Assembly (NCBI GenBank): GCA_040757355.1
Contig: JBFLWY010000006.1
Span: 23,913-87,912, forward strand
Length of the DNA: 64,000 bases
Direction: 5' to 3'
From: DTYU01 sp040757355
GTDB lineage: Bacteria > Bacillota > Desulfotomaculia > Desulfotomaculales > Ammonificaceae
Positions 44,129 through 53,184 of the stretch are shown here, in pieces (position 1 is the first letter of the stretch; each line of letters opens with the position of its first letter). A model generated the notes under the pieces. The model searched no databases. It was given only the letters and a program-made list of their open reading frames with translations, and had not been told where the DNA came from. The position numbers and the translations under genes were made by a program.

Positions 44129-44904
44129 TCTACGAAGCAGAAATCGTTACACAACGAAAAGTCGCAACGGGATGCTACCGTCTCGAGATATATATTCCGG
44201 AGATTGCCCGGCAAGCTCAACCCGGGCAGTTTATTATGATAAAAACCAGTATGACCCACGACCCACTTTTGCGCAGACCCTTCAGCATTTGTACGGTGGA
44301 CAGAGACCTCGGACTCGTGAAAGTCCTTTACCGCGTTGTGGGCAGGGGAACAGCGCTTATGGCTGGCAAAAAACTGGGGCGGAGGCTGAACGTTTTCGGA
44401 CCCCTCGGAAGGGGTTTCACAGTTCCCCCGAACGGGCGGTTTACGGTAGTTGCCGGGGGTCTAGGAATCGCCCCGCTGTATTTTCTGGTGCAGCGGTTGA
44501 GGGCGCTGGGGAATGAAGTGAATGTTTTCTACGGTGCGCAAAACCGGTTTGAACTGCTTCTTGCCGAAGACTTGGCGGCTTTACGCACAAATTTATTTAC
44601 CGCCACAGACAACGGTTCATCCGGTTATAAAGGCACTGTTGTCAACCTCTTGAAAGCAAAAGGGATACCGCCGTCTGATTACGTGTACGCGGCCGGACCC
44701 CCGAACATGCTTAAGGAGCTGTCCGGGGTGTTAAAAGAGGCCGGAGTTGCAAAGGCGGAGTTTTCGCTTGAGCAACGAATGGGATGCGGCGTAGGCGCAT
44801 GCCGGGGTTGTGCCGTTAAGTTAATGACTCCCGGTGGACCCGTTTATAAAAGGGTGTGTAGCGATGGCCCCGTCTTTGCTGCGGAAGAGGTGATTTGGGA
44901 ATGA
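44125..44904 (+). CDS. pyrK: Dihydroorotate dehydrogenase electron transfer subunit
   Basis: 259 aa. The FAD domain has [11 protein letters not shown] (about 47-57), the NAD-binding [11 protein letters not shown] lies near 110, and the 2Fe-2S cluster Cys are in [13 protein letters not shown] and VCSDGPVF (about 215-245). It passes electrons from dihydroorotate, via PyrD, to NAD. The GTG start overlaps the carB stop, and pyrD overlaps its own stop, so the trio is translationally coupled. Confidence 0.95.
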   Translation: MIYEAEIVTQRKVATGCYRLEIYIPEIARQAQPGQFIMIKTSMTHDPLLRRPFSICTVDRDLGLVKVLYRVVGRGTALMAGKKLGRRLNVFGPLGRGFTVPPNGRFTVVAGGLGIAPLYFLVQRLRALGNEVNVFYGAQNRFELLLAEDLAALRTNLFTATDNGSSGYKGTVVNLLKAKGIPPSDYVYAAGPPNMLKELSGVLKEAGVAKAEFSLEQRMGCGVGACRGCAVKLMTPGGPVYKRVCSDGPVFAAEEVIWE

Positions 44905-45821
44905 GGCCGATACTGGAAGTCGATGTCGCAGGTCTGAAGCTTAAAAACCCGATACTTACGGCATCAGGGACCTTTGGTTTCGGGGTTGAGTATGCTCCTT
45001 TGATCGATCTGGGGGCGATAGGCGGCGTAGTGCTGAAAAGTGTCACCCTACTTCCCCGGCAGGGCAATCCGCCTCCTCGAATTGCTGAAACGCCGGCCGG
45101 TATGTTGAACAGCATCGGGCTGGAAAACCCGGGCGTCGAAGCAGTTGTCCGAGATATCCTGCCAAAGCTTAAAGAGCAGGGAGCGAAGGTTATTGCAAGC
45201 GTGGCGGGTGAGACGGTTGAAGAGTACGGCCAGGTTGCCGGGCGTTTCGCTGTGGCGGGTGTTGACGGGATAGAGGTAAACGTGTCGTGTCCCAATGTGA
45301 AGCGAGGGGGGCTGGCTTTCGGTTGCGACCCGGAGAATGCGGCGGCGGTCACGGCGGAGGTGCGCCGGGCTGCCGGAAATCTTCCCGTTTTTGTCAAGCT
45401 GGGCATACTGGGAGCCGATGTGGTTACAGTTGCTAAAGCTGTGGCCTCAGCCGGTGCCAGCGGTATATCAGTGATAAACACTTTGCCGGGTCTGGCGGTA
45501 AATCTCCAGCGGAGGCGACCCGTCCTGGGCAATGTCACCGGGGGCCTCTCTGGACCGGCGATAAAGCCGGTGGCGCTCTGGGCGGTGTGGCGTGTTTACA
45601 AGGAGGTCGGCTTACCGGTCATCGGCATGGGCGGAATCATGAGTGCGAATGATGCGCTGGAGTTCATTATCTGCGGTGCCACGGCGGTAGCGGTGGGTAC
45701 CGGCAACTTTGTAAACCCGCGCCTGACGATGGAAATGATCGAAGGTTTGAGCCGGCTGCTGGCATCCGAGGGCATAACCGACCTCAAAGGCATGATCGGC
45801 GCTGCACATATTGAGCGGTGA
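44901..45821 (+). CDS. pyrD: Dihydroorotate dehydrogenase, class 1B catalytic subunit
   Basis: 306 aa from ATG 44901 (overlapping the pyrK stop; TTG 44895 is less likely). The FMN barrel has NPILTASGTFGFG (about 16-28), the catalytic Cys in EVNVSCPN (near 132) marking class 1B, and GMGGIMSANDALEFI near 245. It works with PyrK as an NAD-dependent heterotetramer that oxidises dihydroorotate to orotate. Confidence 0.95.
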   Translation: MRPILEVDVAGLKLKNPILTASGTFGFGVEYAPLIDLGAIGGVVLKSVTLLPRQGNPPPRIAETPAGMLNSIGLENPGVEAVVRDILPKLKEQGAKVIASVAGETVEEYGQVAGRFAVAGVDGIEVNVSCPNVKRGGLAFGCDPENAAAVTAEVRRAAGNLPVFVKLGILGADVVTVAKAVASAGASGISVINTLPGLAVNLQRRRPVLGNVTGGLSGPAIKPVALWAVWRVYKEVGLPVIGMGGIMSANDALEFIICGATAVAVGTGNFVNPRLTMEMIEGLSRLLASEGITDLKGMIGAAHIER

Positions 45822-46105
45822 GAAGTGGGGTTGTTCTCTAGAAGTAGCTCATGCGGGCCTTCAGCCTGCATCAACGGAAATCTGAAAATGGGCAGCGTTT
45901 TCATAACGTTTTGTGCCTGAGCGCAGCGAAAGGCATGGTTATAAGAATGAAAATGAAGACGGGAGGGCAATACACAGCTGCTTGTATAAACGGGTGAAGA
46001 GCAGAAAATTAAGTATGGTGTCCCCGTAATTTCAGAAATTAAGTATGGTGTCCCCGTAATTTTGTTCCAGCTAATTGTGTTTGAACTTTAAGGAGCATTA
46101 ATAAG
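45822..46105. other. pyrD-pyrF intergenic region with repeats
   Basis: Reversed family D segment at 45845-45895 (CAACGGAAATCTGAAAATGGG), then a 30/31-bp tandem repeat at 46002-46063. No gene. AAGGAG before 46106 serves pyrF. Confidence 0.6.
46002..46063 (+). repeat. Two tandem copies of a 31-bp unit
   Basis: Each copy holds AAGTATGGTGTCCCCG flanked by AAATT and TAATTT. I recall this phrase as recurrent in many genomes near IS200/REP-associated transposases, but no transposase is present here. Confidence 0.75.
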
Positions 46106-46822
46106 GTGAAAAGGAAAGAGCGGTTGCTTGTTGCTCTCGATGTAGATGACCGGGACAGGGCCAGGGAACTTGTGAAATGCTTGGCCGGCCTTGTCGGCGG
46201 TTTTAAGGTGGGAATGCGGCTTTACTACCGCGTAGGCCCGGAAATCCTCTCATATTTACGCGGTAAAGCACCGGTTATTTTTGCCGACTTGAAGCTGCAC
46301 GATATCCCTTCCACGGTGGCAGGTGGGGTAAGGGCGCTCGTGGCACAGGGAGCAACAATGGTTAACGTTCATGCAGCGGGAGGGCGGTTAATGATGCGGG
46401 CGGCGCGGGATGCGGCTGCTGAAGAGGCCGCAAGGACTGGTATAGAGAGACCTAAAGTGCTTGCCGTAACCGTTCTGACCAGCATTGACGAAGAGGCGTT
46501 GCGGGCGGATCTTGGGGTTAACAACTCTGTAGAGAAGCAGGTGGTCTCCTGGGCGCACATGGCGAAAGACTGCGGCCTCGACGGGGTAGTGGTGTCACCG
46601 CGGGAGGCATACAGTGTGCGTAAGGCTTGCGACAAGGGTTTTTTGATCATTACCCCCGGTGTTCGTCCGGAAGGTTCTTCATTAGAAGACCAAAAGCGGG
46701 TCATGACACCGGCAGAAGCGGTTAAGGCCGGAGCAGACTACATTGTAGTGGGGCGGCCGGTAATCGCCGCGGCTGACCCGGTGGAAGCACTGACGAGAAT
46801 CCTGTCTTCACTTGAGGCGTAA
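46106..46822 (+). CDS. pyrF: Orotidine 5'-phosphate decarboxylase
   Basis: 238 aa. The active-site FADLKLHDIPSTV (Lys-Asp-Lys-type array, about 59-71) is intact, and TPGVRPEGSSLEDQKRVMTP and VGRPVIAAADP near the C terminus bind phosphate. It converts OMP to UMP. The GTG start at 46106 lies ten bases after AAGGAG. It is separated from pyrD by repeats but most likely still in the operon. Confidence 0.95.
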   Translation: MKRKERLLVALDVDDRDRARELVKCLAGLVGGFKVGMRLYYRVGPEILSYLRGKAPVIFADLKLHDIPSTVAGGVRALVAQGATMVNVHAAGGRLMMRAARDAAAEEAARTGIERPKVLAVTVLTSIDEEALRADLGVNNSVEKQVVSWAHMAKDCGLDGVVVSPREAYSVRKACDKGFLIITPGVRPEGSSLEDQKRVMTPAEAVKAGADYIVVGRPVIAAADPVEALTRILSSLEA

Positions 46823-46856
46823 TGAGGAAACTGAAAGAAGATCGCGTGGTGGTGCT

Positions 46857-47426
46857 GTGAATCAAGCTGAGATACGACGGATACTTGAGGCTACCGGAGC
46901 AATTCTCTCCGGGCACTTCATATTAACGTCCGGAAGGCACAGCGATACATACATACAGTGCGCACTTGTCCTGCAGTACCCCGATTACGCTCAGCGCTTG
47001 GGTGCAGCACTGGCTGAGCGTTTCAGCGGACTGGGGGTAGAGTGTGTTTTGGGTCCGGCGCTGGGCGGCATTGTTGTTGCCCATGAGGTAGCACGGGCAC
47101 TGGGGGTGCGCGCTTTGTTTACCGAAAGGATGGACGGCGTGATGAAACTGCGCCGGGGATTCAGCTTGTCCCCGGGGGAACGCGTACTTGTCGTGGAAGA
47201 TGTAGTCACCACCGGAGGGTCGATAAAGGAAGCAGCCGCTGTTGCGGCGGATTCCGGTGCGAAAATAACGGGATTCGGCACACTTATCGACCGCAGCGGC
47301 GGTAAGGTGTGTTTCAATGCACCGTTTGAGGCGTTAATGAGCGTGAGTGCAGCAAACTGGGACCCGTTGGAGTGCCCGCTTTGTCGCCAGGGTATTCCTG
47401 CTGTTAAACCAGGCAGCCGGCGCTGA
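46857..47426 (+). CDS. pyrE: Orotate phosphoribosyltransferase
   Basis: 189 aa from GTG 46857; the in-frame TTG 46812 inside pyrF would give an atypical N terminus. The PRPP motif LVVEDVVTTGGSIKEAA is near residue 112, SGRHSDTYIQCAL near 25. It makes OMP from orotate. The ribosome site is weak (AAGAAG), which leaves some doubt about the start. It ends the pyr operon; a convergent sigK begins 17 bp on. Confidence 0.94.
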   Translation: MNQAEIRRILEATGAILSGHFILTSGRHSDTYIQCALVLQYPDYAQRLGAALAERFSGLGVECVLGPALGGIVVAHEVARALGVRALFTERMDGVMKLRRGFSLSPGERVLVVEDVVTTGGSIKEAAAVAADSGAKITGFGTLIDRSGGKVCFNAPFEALMSVSAANWDPLECPLCRQGIPAVKPGSRR

Positions 47427-47443
47427 TGGTGTAATTGAGGCTA

Positions 47444-48136
47444 CTATAAATTTTTGCAGTCAGTACTTAATTTTTCCAAAGCGTTTTTTTCGATCCGTGA
47501 GACATAACTCCTGGAAATGCCCAGTGATGCTGCGATTTCGTTCTGAGTGAGGCGACGGCCATCCACAAGACCATACCGGGATGTGATTATTTTCCGCTCC
47601 CGGGAGTTAAGGTGAGTAAGCTTCTCTTTGAGGGTTTTCTTATCTATGCTTCGTGACACCTGTTCGATTACCGTATCTGGTTCACTGCCCAAGATATCAA
47701 TAAGGAAGACTTCATTACCTTCTTTGTCTACACCTACGGGTTCATACAGGGAGACCTCGGCACGGGTCTTTTTGCAGGTGCGGAAATACATTAGTATTTC
47801 GTTTTCGATGCAACGGGCAGCGTATGTGGCGAGCCTTGTGCCTTTCTTAGGGTTATAAGTTTTGATTGCCTTAACCAGGCCCACTGTACCGATCGAAATC
47901 AAGTCCTCCGCATCATATCCGGTAGCTTCGTACTTTTTTACTATGTGTGCCACCAGGCGCAGGTTATGCTCAATAAGGATGTTCCGTGCGGCCTCGTCCC
48001 CGCGAAGCATCTGCCTGATATGCTTTCTTTCTTCGTCTGCGGAGAGCGGTTGCGGGAAGGAGTTGTTGGTAACATACCCAAGCAGAAAAAGGAAATCGTG
48101 CACCAGGGTTAACACGGCGCCGAGAGTGGAAAGCAT
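47444..48136 (-). CDS. sigK: RNA polymerase sporulation sigma factor SigK (uninterrupted)
   Basis: 230 aa. The hydrophobic pro-region (first ~20 residues, MLSTLGAVLTLVHDFLFLLG) is followed by FPQPLSADEE and the region 2 core NILIEHNLRLVAHIVKKYEATGYDAEDLISIGTVGL, and region 4 SLGISRSYVSRIEKNALEKL. It runs late mother-cell sporulation after pro-sequence cleavage. The gene is continuous, with no skin-type insertion. The ATG at 48136 is behind GAGGGAGGGG. Its leader shares GTCAGTATAAGGT.AAACG with hom. Confidence 0.96.
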   Translation of the reverse strand: MLSTLGAVLTLVHDFLFLLGYVTNNSFPQPLSADEERKHIRQMLRGDEAARNILIEHNLRLVAHIVKKYEATGYDAEDLISIGTVGLVKAIKTYNPKKGTRLATYAARCIENEILMYFRTCKKTRAEVSLYEPVGVDKEGNEVFLIDILGSEPDTVIEQVSRSIDKKTLKEKLTHLNSRERKIITSRYGLVDGRRLTQNEIAASLGISRSYVSRIEKNALEKLSTDCKNL

Positions 48137-48633
48137 CTGACCCCTCCCTCTGAAAATAAACGTTTTACCTTATACTGACAGCCCAGCACTCAATGTAATC
48201 CTTGAAGTTTGAAAGCTATCACTTCATTAAGCTCAATGAAGGTCTGTCCTTCGAAGTGCAAGAAGTCTATTGAGTGCTGGGTGGGGTCCGTTCGACGTTC
48301 TGCGTTCGACGTTAGGCTGAAAGTGATGGACCTTTGGGGTCCGTTCAATGTTCAAGGTTTATAAGAGAATGAAGCACAGGCAATTGAACCGTTTTCATTC
48401 CCGGTGGCGACGATAATTAGTCGGAAAAACATATCGACACCGTCCGGCATACCGTGCGAAACCGGGCCTATCTAAGACAAAATTTCATCAGGTTGATTTC
48501 GATGCTTGAAACGGACGCACCACTATGTTACGTCGTTTCGGCATAACTTGTGCCTGTCCGCGCAATTTTTCTTTTACCTCTGGCGGTAAAGAAGATTTTC
48601 GGTTAAGCTAAATAGATGGGAGGAAACCTCTTT
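48137..48633. other. sigK-mobA intergenic region with repeats
   Basis: An uninterrupted palindromic A element (48182-48281), then family B GTTCGACGTT units (48290-48360) and a reversed family C fragment (48384-48424). The remainder shows no gene. GGGAGG before 48634 is the ribosome site of mobA. Confidence 0.65.
48182..48281 (-). repeat. Palindromic family A element, uninterrupted reference copy
   Basis: 100 bp, CCCAGCACTCAAT to ATTGAGTGCTGGG. It matches the outer elements at 9456 and 15090 across the point where those carry an inserted second element. Confidence 0.88.
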
Positions 48634-49710
48634 ATGCGTGCAACCGGAGTAGTACTGGCGGGTGGGAAGAGCAGCCGGATGGGAGAGAATAAAGCTTTCT
48701 TGCAGGTGGACGGTCGTCCCTCAATTGAGCGGGTGGTAGCGGCGCTGCGAGAGGTTTTCCCGGAAGTAATGATTGCAGGCGATCCGGATTTGTACGGTAA
48801 CCTTACGGAGAAGGTCGTGCCAGATATTGTTCCCGGAATCGGACCTCTCGGCGGCATACACGCCGCGTTAACCTTCGCGAGCCACGAGCTTGTTTTTATA
48901 TCTGCGTGCGACCTCCCTTTTGCGGACGGGGAACTTGCACGCTATATTGCGCAGCGCGCTGAAGGGTTTGACGCTGCCGTCCCGTATGTCGGCGGGAGGT
49001 TGGAACCCCTCTTTGCAGCTTATCGAAAGACGTGTCTTCAACCGGTTACCCGGTGTATTGAAGCGGGAAGTCGGCGCGTAGCCGGTTTTTTTGGTGAGGT
49101 GAGGGTCTGCTATCTTACTGAAGCGGACTTTTCGTGGCGGCACAACTTCCGCCGGGTTTTTCTGAACGTGAATACCCCGGCTGAGGTAAAGCGGCTGCAA
49201 AAGAAGATCTTCACTTCTGTGCCCATGGTAGGGGTGGTAGGGCGCTCAAAAACGGGGAAGACAAGCCTGATTGAAGGCGTTACGAGTGAGTTGAGCAAGG
49301 CCGGATACAGAACGGCGGTGCTGAAACATACAAGGCACACCCTCACTGATACGCCCGGCAAGGATACCTTCAGGTTTGTACAGGCTGGTGCGGTAAAAAC
49401 GGCACTCGCGGGTCCGGGCGGGGCTTTTTACTTTCAAACTGAAGGTGAACCGCTTATCGGGGCGGTGCTGGGACTCTTGGAGGACGGGACAGATATAATC
49501 ATTGTGGAAGGGTATAAGGATGCACCGCTTCTGCAAATCCGCGTGGTTGATTTGGATGATGAACCCGAAGTTGACGAGCGCACGATAGCGATGGTAACAC
49601 AAAAAGAAGTAGCTGACCGCAGCGTAAGGGTTTTCAAGCCTGATGAAATACCGGATATTAGCGCGTTTATTATTGATCTTTTCTTGAAGCGGGAGGGTAA
49701 AGGTTGTTAA
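48634..49710 (+). CDS. mobAB: MobA-MobB fusion, molybdenum cofactor guanylyltransferase / adaptor
   Basis: 358 aa from ATG 48634, ten bases after GGAGG. Residues ~1-190 are MobA: LAGGKSSRMGENKAFL (GTP-binding loop), SACDLPFADGELA and NVNTPAEV. Residues ~200-358 are MobB: Walker A GRSKTGKTSLI and VEGYKDAPLLQI. MobA links GMP to molybdopterin; MobB is a GTP-binding helper. The fusion implies molybdo- or tungsto-enzymes using the bis-MGD cofactor. yqeG overlaps the end by seven bases. Confidence 0.94.
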   Translation: MRATGVVLAGGKSSRMGENKAFLQVDGRPSIERVVAALREVFPEVMIAGDPDLYGNLTEKVVPDIVPGIGPLGGIHAALTFASHELVFISACDLPFADGELARYIAQRAEGFDAAVPYVGGRLEPLFAAYRKTCLQPVTRCIEAGSRRVAGFFGEVRVCYLTEADFSWRHNFRRVFLNVNTPAEVKRLQKKIFTSVPMVGVVGRSKTGKTSLIEGVTSELSKAGYRTAVLKHTRHTLTDTPGKDTFRFVQAGAVKTALAGPGGAFYFQTEGEPLIGAVLGLLEDGTDIIIVEGYKDAPLLQIRVVDLDDEPEVDERTIAMVTQKEVADRSVRVFKPDEIPDISAFIIDLFLKREGKGC

Positions 49711-50228
49711 GGCTGTTAATTCCCCGGTTGTATGTTGACTCCGTATTTGATCTTCAACCGGAGTTTTTAAAGAAGAAGGGCATCCGTGCGGTAATTTTAG
49801 ACCTGGACAACACACTGATTACGCGCGGCGAGGAAAGGGCGGAGCCAAGGATATTGAAATGGATCGAGTCACTCCGTCAAAACGGTTTTAAGTTGTGTAT
49901 CGTCTCAAACAACTCCCGTACCAAAGGCGGGAAAATAGCCAGTAACCTCGGCCTGCCCGGGGTTTTTCGCGCGGTTAAACCACGCGGCCGGCCTTTCCGC
50001 AAAGCGCTCGCGCTCCTAGGCACCAGACCGGGAGAAACAGCAATGGTGGGCGACCAGTTGTTCACCGATGTTTTGGGTGGGAACCGTTTAGGGCTTTACA
50101 CCGTGCTGGTTTCGTCACTCGGCGGCCCCGATTTCATCGCGACCCGGCTGATAATCCGGAGGATCGAACGGATCCTGCTGCCTTGGATCAAGGCGCGAAG
50201 CGGATTAATCTTAAGGATGAAGGATTAA
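49704..50228 (+). CDS. yqeG: YqeG-family HAD phosphatase (subfamily IIIA)
   Basis: 174 aa. The HAD nucleophile motif is AVILDLDNTLI (about 30-40), motif II is CIVSNNS (about 66-72), Lys is in AVKPRGRPF, and motif III/IV is MVGDQLFTDVLGGNRLG. The N-terminal LLIPRLYVDSVFDL is typical of YqeG. In many Firmicutes it sits directly before aroE, as here. A phosphatidylglycerophosphate phosphatase role is known for related eukaryotic/cyanobacterial proteins, but not established here. TTG start. Confidence 0.9.
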   Translation: MLRLLIPRLYVDSVFDLQPEFLKKKGIRAVILDLDNTLITRGEERAEPRILKWIESLRQNGFKLCIVSNNSRTKGGKIASNLGLPGVFRAVKPRGRPFRKALALLGTRPGETAMVGDQLFTDVLGGNRLGLYTVLVSSLGGPDFIATRLIIRRIERILLPWIKARSGLILRMKD

Positions 50229-50298
50229 GGCGGAACCGGGAGTCAGGAGCCAGAAGGAAGAGGTGGAATCAGAAGCCAGAATCCAGGAGTAGGAAGAG

Positions 50299-51192
50299 AT
50301 GAAGGGGGTGTTCATAATTGAGCCCGGGATAAACGGCGAAACCAGGGTAACTGGTATTTTCGGAGACCCGGTAAGACACACGTTGTCGCCTGCAATGCAT
50401 AACGCAGCTTTTAAAGTCCTCGGACTTAATTATGTGTATATACCTTTTCGAGTAAGGAAGGACTTGCTTGGGGCTGCGATAAACGCAGTCAGGGCGCTCG
50501 GAATTACCGGAGTGAATATCACCGTCCCGCATAAGGAGGAGGTACTGCCGCACCTGGATGAGGTTGTGGAAGATGCGCGTATTATCGGTGCGGTAAATAC
50601 GATAGTGAACCACAGCGGCCATCTTACGGGGCATAATACCGACGGACACGGATTTTTGCGGGCGATAAGGGAAAAGGGATTTCAACCACAGGACGCTGAA
50701 GCAGTTGTGCTTGGCGCCGGCGGAGCTGCCAGAGCTGTATGCGTTGCGCTCGGGATGGCGGGAGTAAGGCGGATTGCGATCTTTAACCGGACCTACACCA
50801 GGGCCGGTTCGCTGGCTGAGCATATCACGAAGGCCACCGGAGCGAGGGCTGAGGCTTTTCCCTGGGAAGAACTTGGGACATCCGGTGCCGCCGCCATTCA
50901 GAACGCCGGGATAATCGTACAAACGACCAGCCTAGGGATGCACCCAAAGGAAGACGAGGAACCGCCGGTGACATATGGGTCCTTCCACGAAGGACAGTTG
51001 GTAGTTGACCTTGTCTACAACCCGCCGCAGACGCGGTTTCTCCAGACGGCGGCAGCAGGAGGGGCAACAACGCAGAATGGTCTTGCCATGTTGCTCCACC
51101 AGGGAGCCGCTGCTTTTGAATTGTGGACCGGGAGACTTGCGCCGCTGGAAGTTATGCGGCGGGCGCTGATGGATGTCCTTAGTCCGGCATAA
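50299..51192 (+). CDS. aroE: Shikimate dehydrogenase
   Basis: 297 aa. GDPVRHTLSPAMHNAAF (about 20-36) binds shikimate, NITVPHKEEVL near 74 carries the catalytic Lys, and GAGGAARAVCVAL near 137 is the NADP site. It reduces 3-dehydroshikimate. The ATG at 50299 is behind AGGAAGAG. It begins an aroE-aroC-aroK-aroB series, separated from aroC by a 301-bp repeat region. Confidence 0.95.
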   Translation: MKGVFIIEPGINGETRVTGIFGDPVRHTLSPAMHNAAFKVLGLNYVYIPFRVRKDLLGAAINAVRALGITGVNITVPHKEEVLPHLDEVVEDARIIGAVNTIVNHSGHLTGHNTDGHGFLRAIREKGFQPQDAEAVVLGAGGAARAVCVALGMAGVRRIAIFNRTYTRAGSLAEHITKATGARAEAFPWEELGTSGAAAIQNAGIIVQTTSLGMHPKEDEEPPVTYGSFHEGQLVVDLVYNPPQTRFLQTAAAGGATTQNGLAMLLHQGAAAFELWTGRLAPLEVMRRALMDVLSPA

Positions 51193-51493
51193 GGTTGATA
51201 ATTCATCAAACGAGGCTTGAAACCTCCGTTTCAAATAGTTGGTAACTTACTGCAGGATTTTTACCACAGTTTACCGAACTTTCGTGAAATATGTCTTATC
51301 ATTATCAGTGCTCAGGTAGGGCGCTTAAGAAAGAGGACTGCTCGGTGATCTTAGAAGTCGTTTACGACGACTAATCGTCGTTACCGGGGATGAAAGTATG
51401 CACCCGTAAGTGTGTTACTTAAATTCAGTAATGTTACATATACGGAACGCAGCGAGGAGCGAGCAGAGTCCGAAAGGAGATAGCCTGTTATAA
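51193..51493. other. aroE-aroC intergenic region with family C repeat
   Basis: A small TTGAAAC-CTCC-GTTTCAA hairpin (51222-51239) without a T-run, then a long family C repeat (51354-51470) that ends 20 bp before aroC and carries its ribosome site region (GAAAGGAG). Confidence 0.6.
51354..51470 (+). repeat. Family C repeat before aroC
   Basis: Shares TTTACGACGACT..TCGTCG, ACCGGGGA, GTGTTACTTAAA and ACGGAACGCAGCGAGGAGCG with the carA-upstream copy, in the same order and spacing. Confidence 0.75.
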
Positions 51494-52663
51494 ATGAGTC
51501 TTCGCTACTTGACTGCCGGAGAATCACACGGCCCAGCTCTGCTTACGATAATAGAGGGGATGATCTCCGGCCTGTACCTGACGGCTGACTACATCAATAT
51601 ACAACTGGCTCGCCGCCAGGGTGGTTACGGCAGGGGCGGCCGCCAGAAGATCGAAGAAGACCGCGTGGAAATACTTGGCGGGGTGCGCGGCGGATTTACG
51701 TTGGGTTCGCCTATCGCATTGAAGATAGCCAACAGGGATTGGGAAAACTGGCGGGACGTTATGGCTCCAGGCCCCGACGCAAACCTTGGAGAGAGGGTTG
51801 TAACGCGGCCGCGTCCAGGACATGCAGACCTGGCGGGTACGTTAAAGTATCAACACAGCGATATCAGAAACGTTCTTGAACGATCCAGTGCACGGGAAAC
51901 GGCGGTGCGGGTGGCTGCCGGCAGTGTTGCACGGCGGTTGCTTGAAGAGGTGGGGATTAAGGTTGCTGGTCAGGTGCTGCGTATCGGCGGAATAGCTGTA
52001 GAGCCGGATGAATCACCGCCCGAAGCGCTATTGAAGAAGGTTGAGGCTTCACCGGTAAGGTGCGCGGAGAAAGAGGGAAGCGCTGCAATGGTAGAAGCGA
52101 TTGACCGGGCAAGGGAGTCCGGTGACTCACTCGGAGGGGTTTTTGAAGTACGGGTTTACGGTGTTCCACCGGGCCTCGGGAGTTATGTTCACTGGGACAA
52201 GCGGCTTGACGGGCGGTTGGCCTGGGCGGTGATGAGTATTCAAGCTGTCAAAGGGGTAGAAATAGGTATTGGATTTGCCGCGGCGGCGCTGGACGGTTCA
52301 GCGGTTCAGGACGAGATATTTTACGACCAAGACCGGGGTTTCTACCGCAAGTCAAACCGTGCCGGGGGTGTTGAAGGCGGCATGACAAACGGCGAAACCG
52401 TTATCGTCAGAGCGGCAATGAAACCGATCCCGACGTTGAGAAAACCGCTGAAAAGCGTTGACCTTAGGACTAAGGAACCTGTAATGGCGGCATATGAGCG
52501 GTCGGATGTTTGTGCGGTACCGGCGGCGTGTGTCATTGGCGAAGCGGTAGCGGCATGGGAGATAGCCCGATGTGTTTTAGAGAAGTTTGGTGGAGATACC
52601 CTGAAAGAGTTACAGGAACGCGTAGAGGATTACAGGGAAGGTTTGAGGCAGGTGAAGCAGTGA
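51494..52663 (+). CDS. aroC: Chorismate synthase
   Basis: 389 aa. The three family signatures are present: [14 protein letters not shown] (about 8-21), [33 protein letters not shown] (about 104-136) and [23 protein letters not shown] (about 336-358). It uses FMN to make chorismate from EPSP. The ATG at 51494 follows GAAAGGAG at a rather long spacing. aroK overlaps its stop by four bases. Confidence 0.96.
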   Translation: MSLRYLTAGESHGPALLTIIEGMISGLYLTADYINIQLARRQGGYGRGGRQKIEEDRVEILGGVRGGFTLGSPIALKIANRDWENWRDVMAPGPDANLGERVVTRPRPGHADLAGTLKYQHSDIRNVLERSSARETAVRVAAGSVARRLLEEVGIKVAGQVLRIGGIAVEPDESPPEALLKKVEASPVRCAEKEGSAAMVEAIDRARESGDSLGGVFEVRVYGVPPGLGSYVHWDKRLDGRLAWAVMSIQAVKGVEIGIGFAAAALDGSAVQDEIFYDQDRGFYRKSNRAGGVEGGMTNGETVIVRAAMKPIPTLRKPLKSVDLRTKEPVMAAYERSDVCAVPAACVIGEAVAAWEIARCVLEKFGGDTLKELQERVEDYREGLRQVKQ

Positions 52664-53184
52664 AAAAGGTGGTTCTGATCGGGTTCATGGGGACGGGTAA
52701 GACGGCAGTGGGGAGACGACTGGCCCGGTTGTTAGGTTGGGACTTCGTGGACACGGACACAGAGATTGAAGAGCTTACCGGTAAAACTGTTGCCCGCATC
52801 TTTCAAGAGGATGGTGAGGTGCGGTTCCGGTCTGAAGAAAACCTTCTCTGCCGGAGACTGGAAAGCGTTAGCAGGACCGTGATAGCTACCGGAGGAGGGA
52901 TGGTCCTAAACCCGGATAATGTGGCTCTTCTAAAAAGGAACGCTGTTTTGGTTAAGCTTTACGCGGACCCGGAAGTTATTGTGCACCGCGTGAAGAAGAA
53001 AAAGAAAGGGCGGCCGCTGTTGAAAGGTGATCTACACGAGCGGGTCAAGCAGTTGCTGGCCGAGCGTAATGGAGCATACGATATCGCTGAGTTCGCTGTA
53101 GATACCGGAAAGCAGGATCCCGATACCTCGGCCCGGATAATTTACGATTACTTAAAACAAGAAGGGAAACTGCTCAGTGACTGA
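52660..53184 (+). CDS. aroK: Shikimate kinase
   Basis: 174 aa from GTG 52660; the frame is open upstream inside aroC, but the family start is [15 protein letters not shown]. Walker A is GFMGTGKT, shikimate contacts are DTD (near 34) and GGG (near 80), and the lid is KGRPLL. It phosphorylates shikimate. It overlaps both aroC and aroB, so the three are translationally coupled. Confidence 0.95.
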   Translation: MKKVVLIGFMGTGKTAVGRRLARLLGWDFVDTDTEIEELTGKTVARIFQEDGEVRFRSEENLLCRRLESVSRTVIATGGGMVLNPDNVALLKRNAVLVKLYADPEVIVHRVKKKKKGRPLLKGDLHERVKQLLAERNGAYDIAEFAVDTGKQDPDTSARIIYDYLKQEGKLLSD

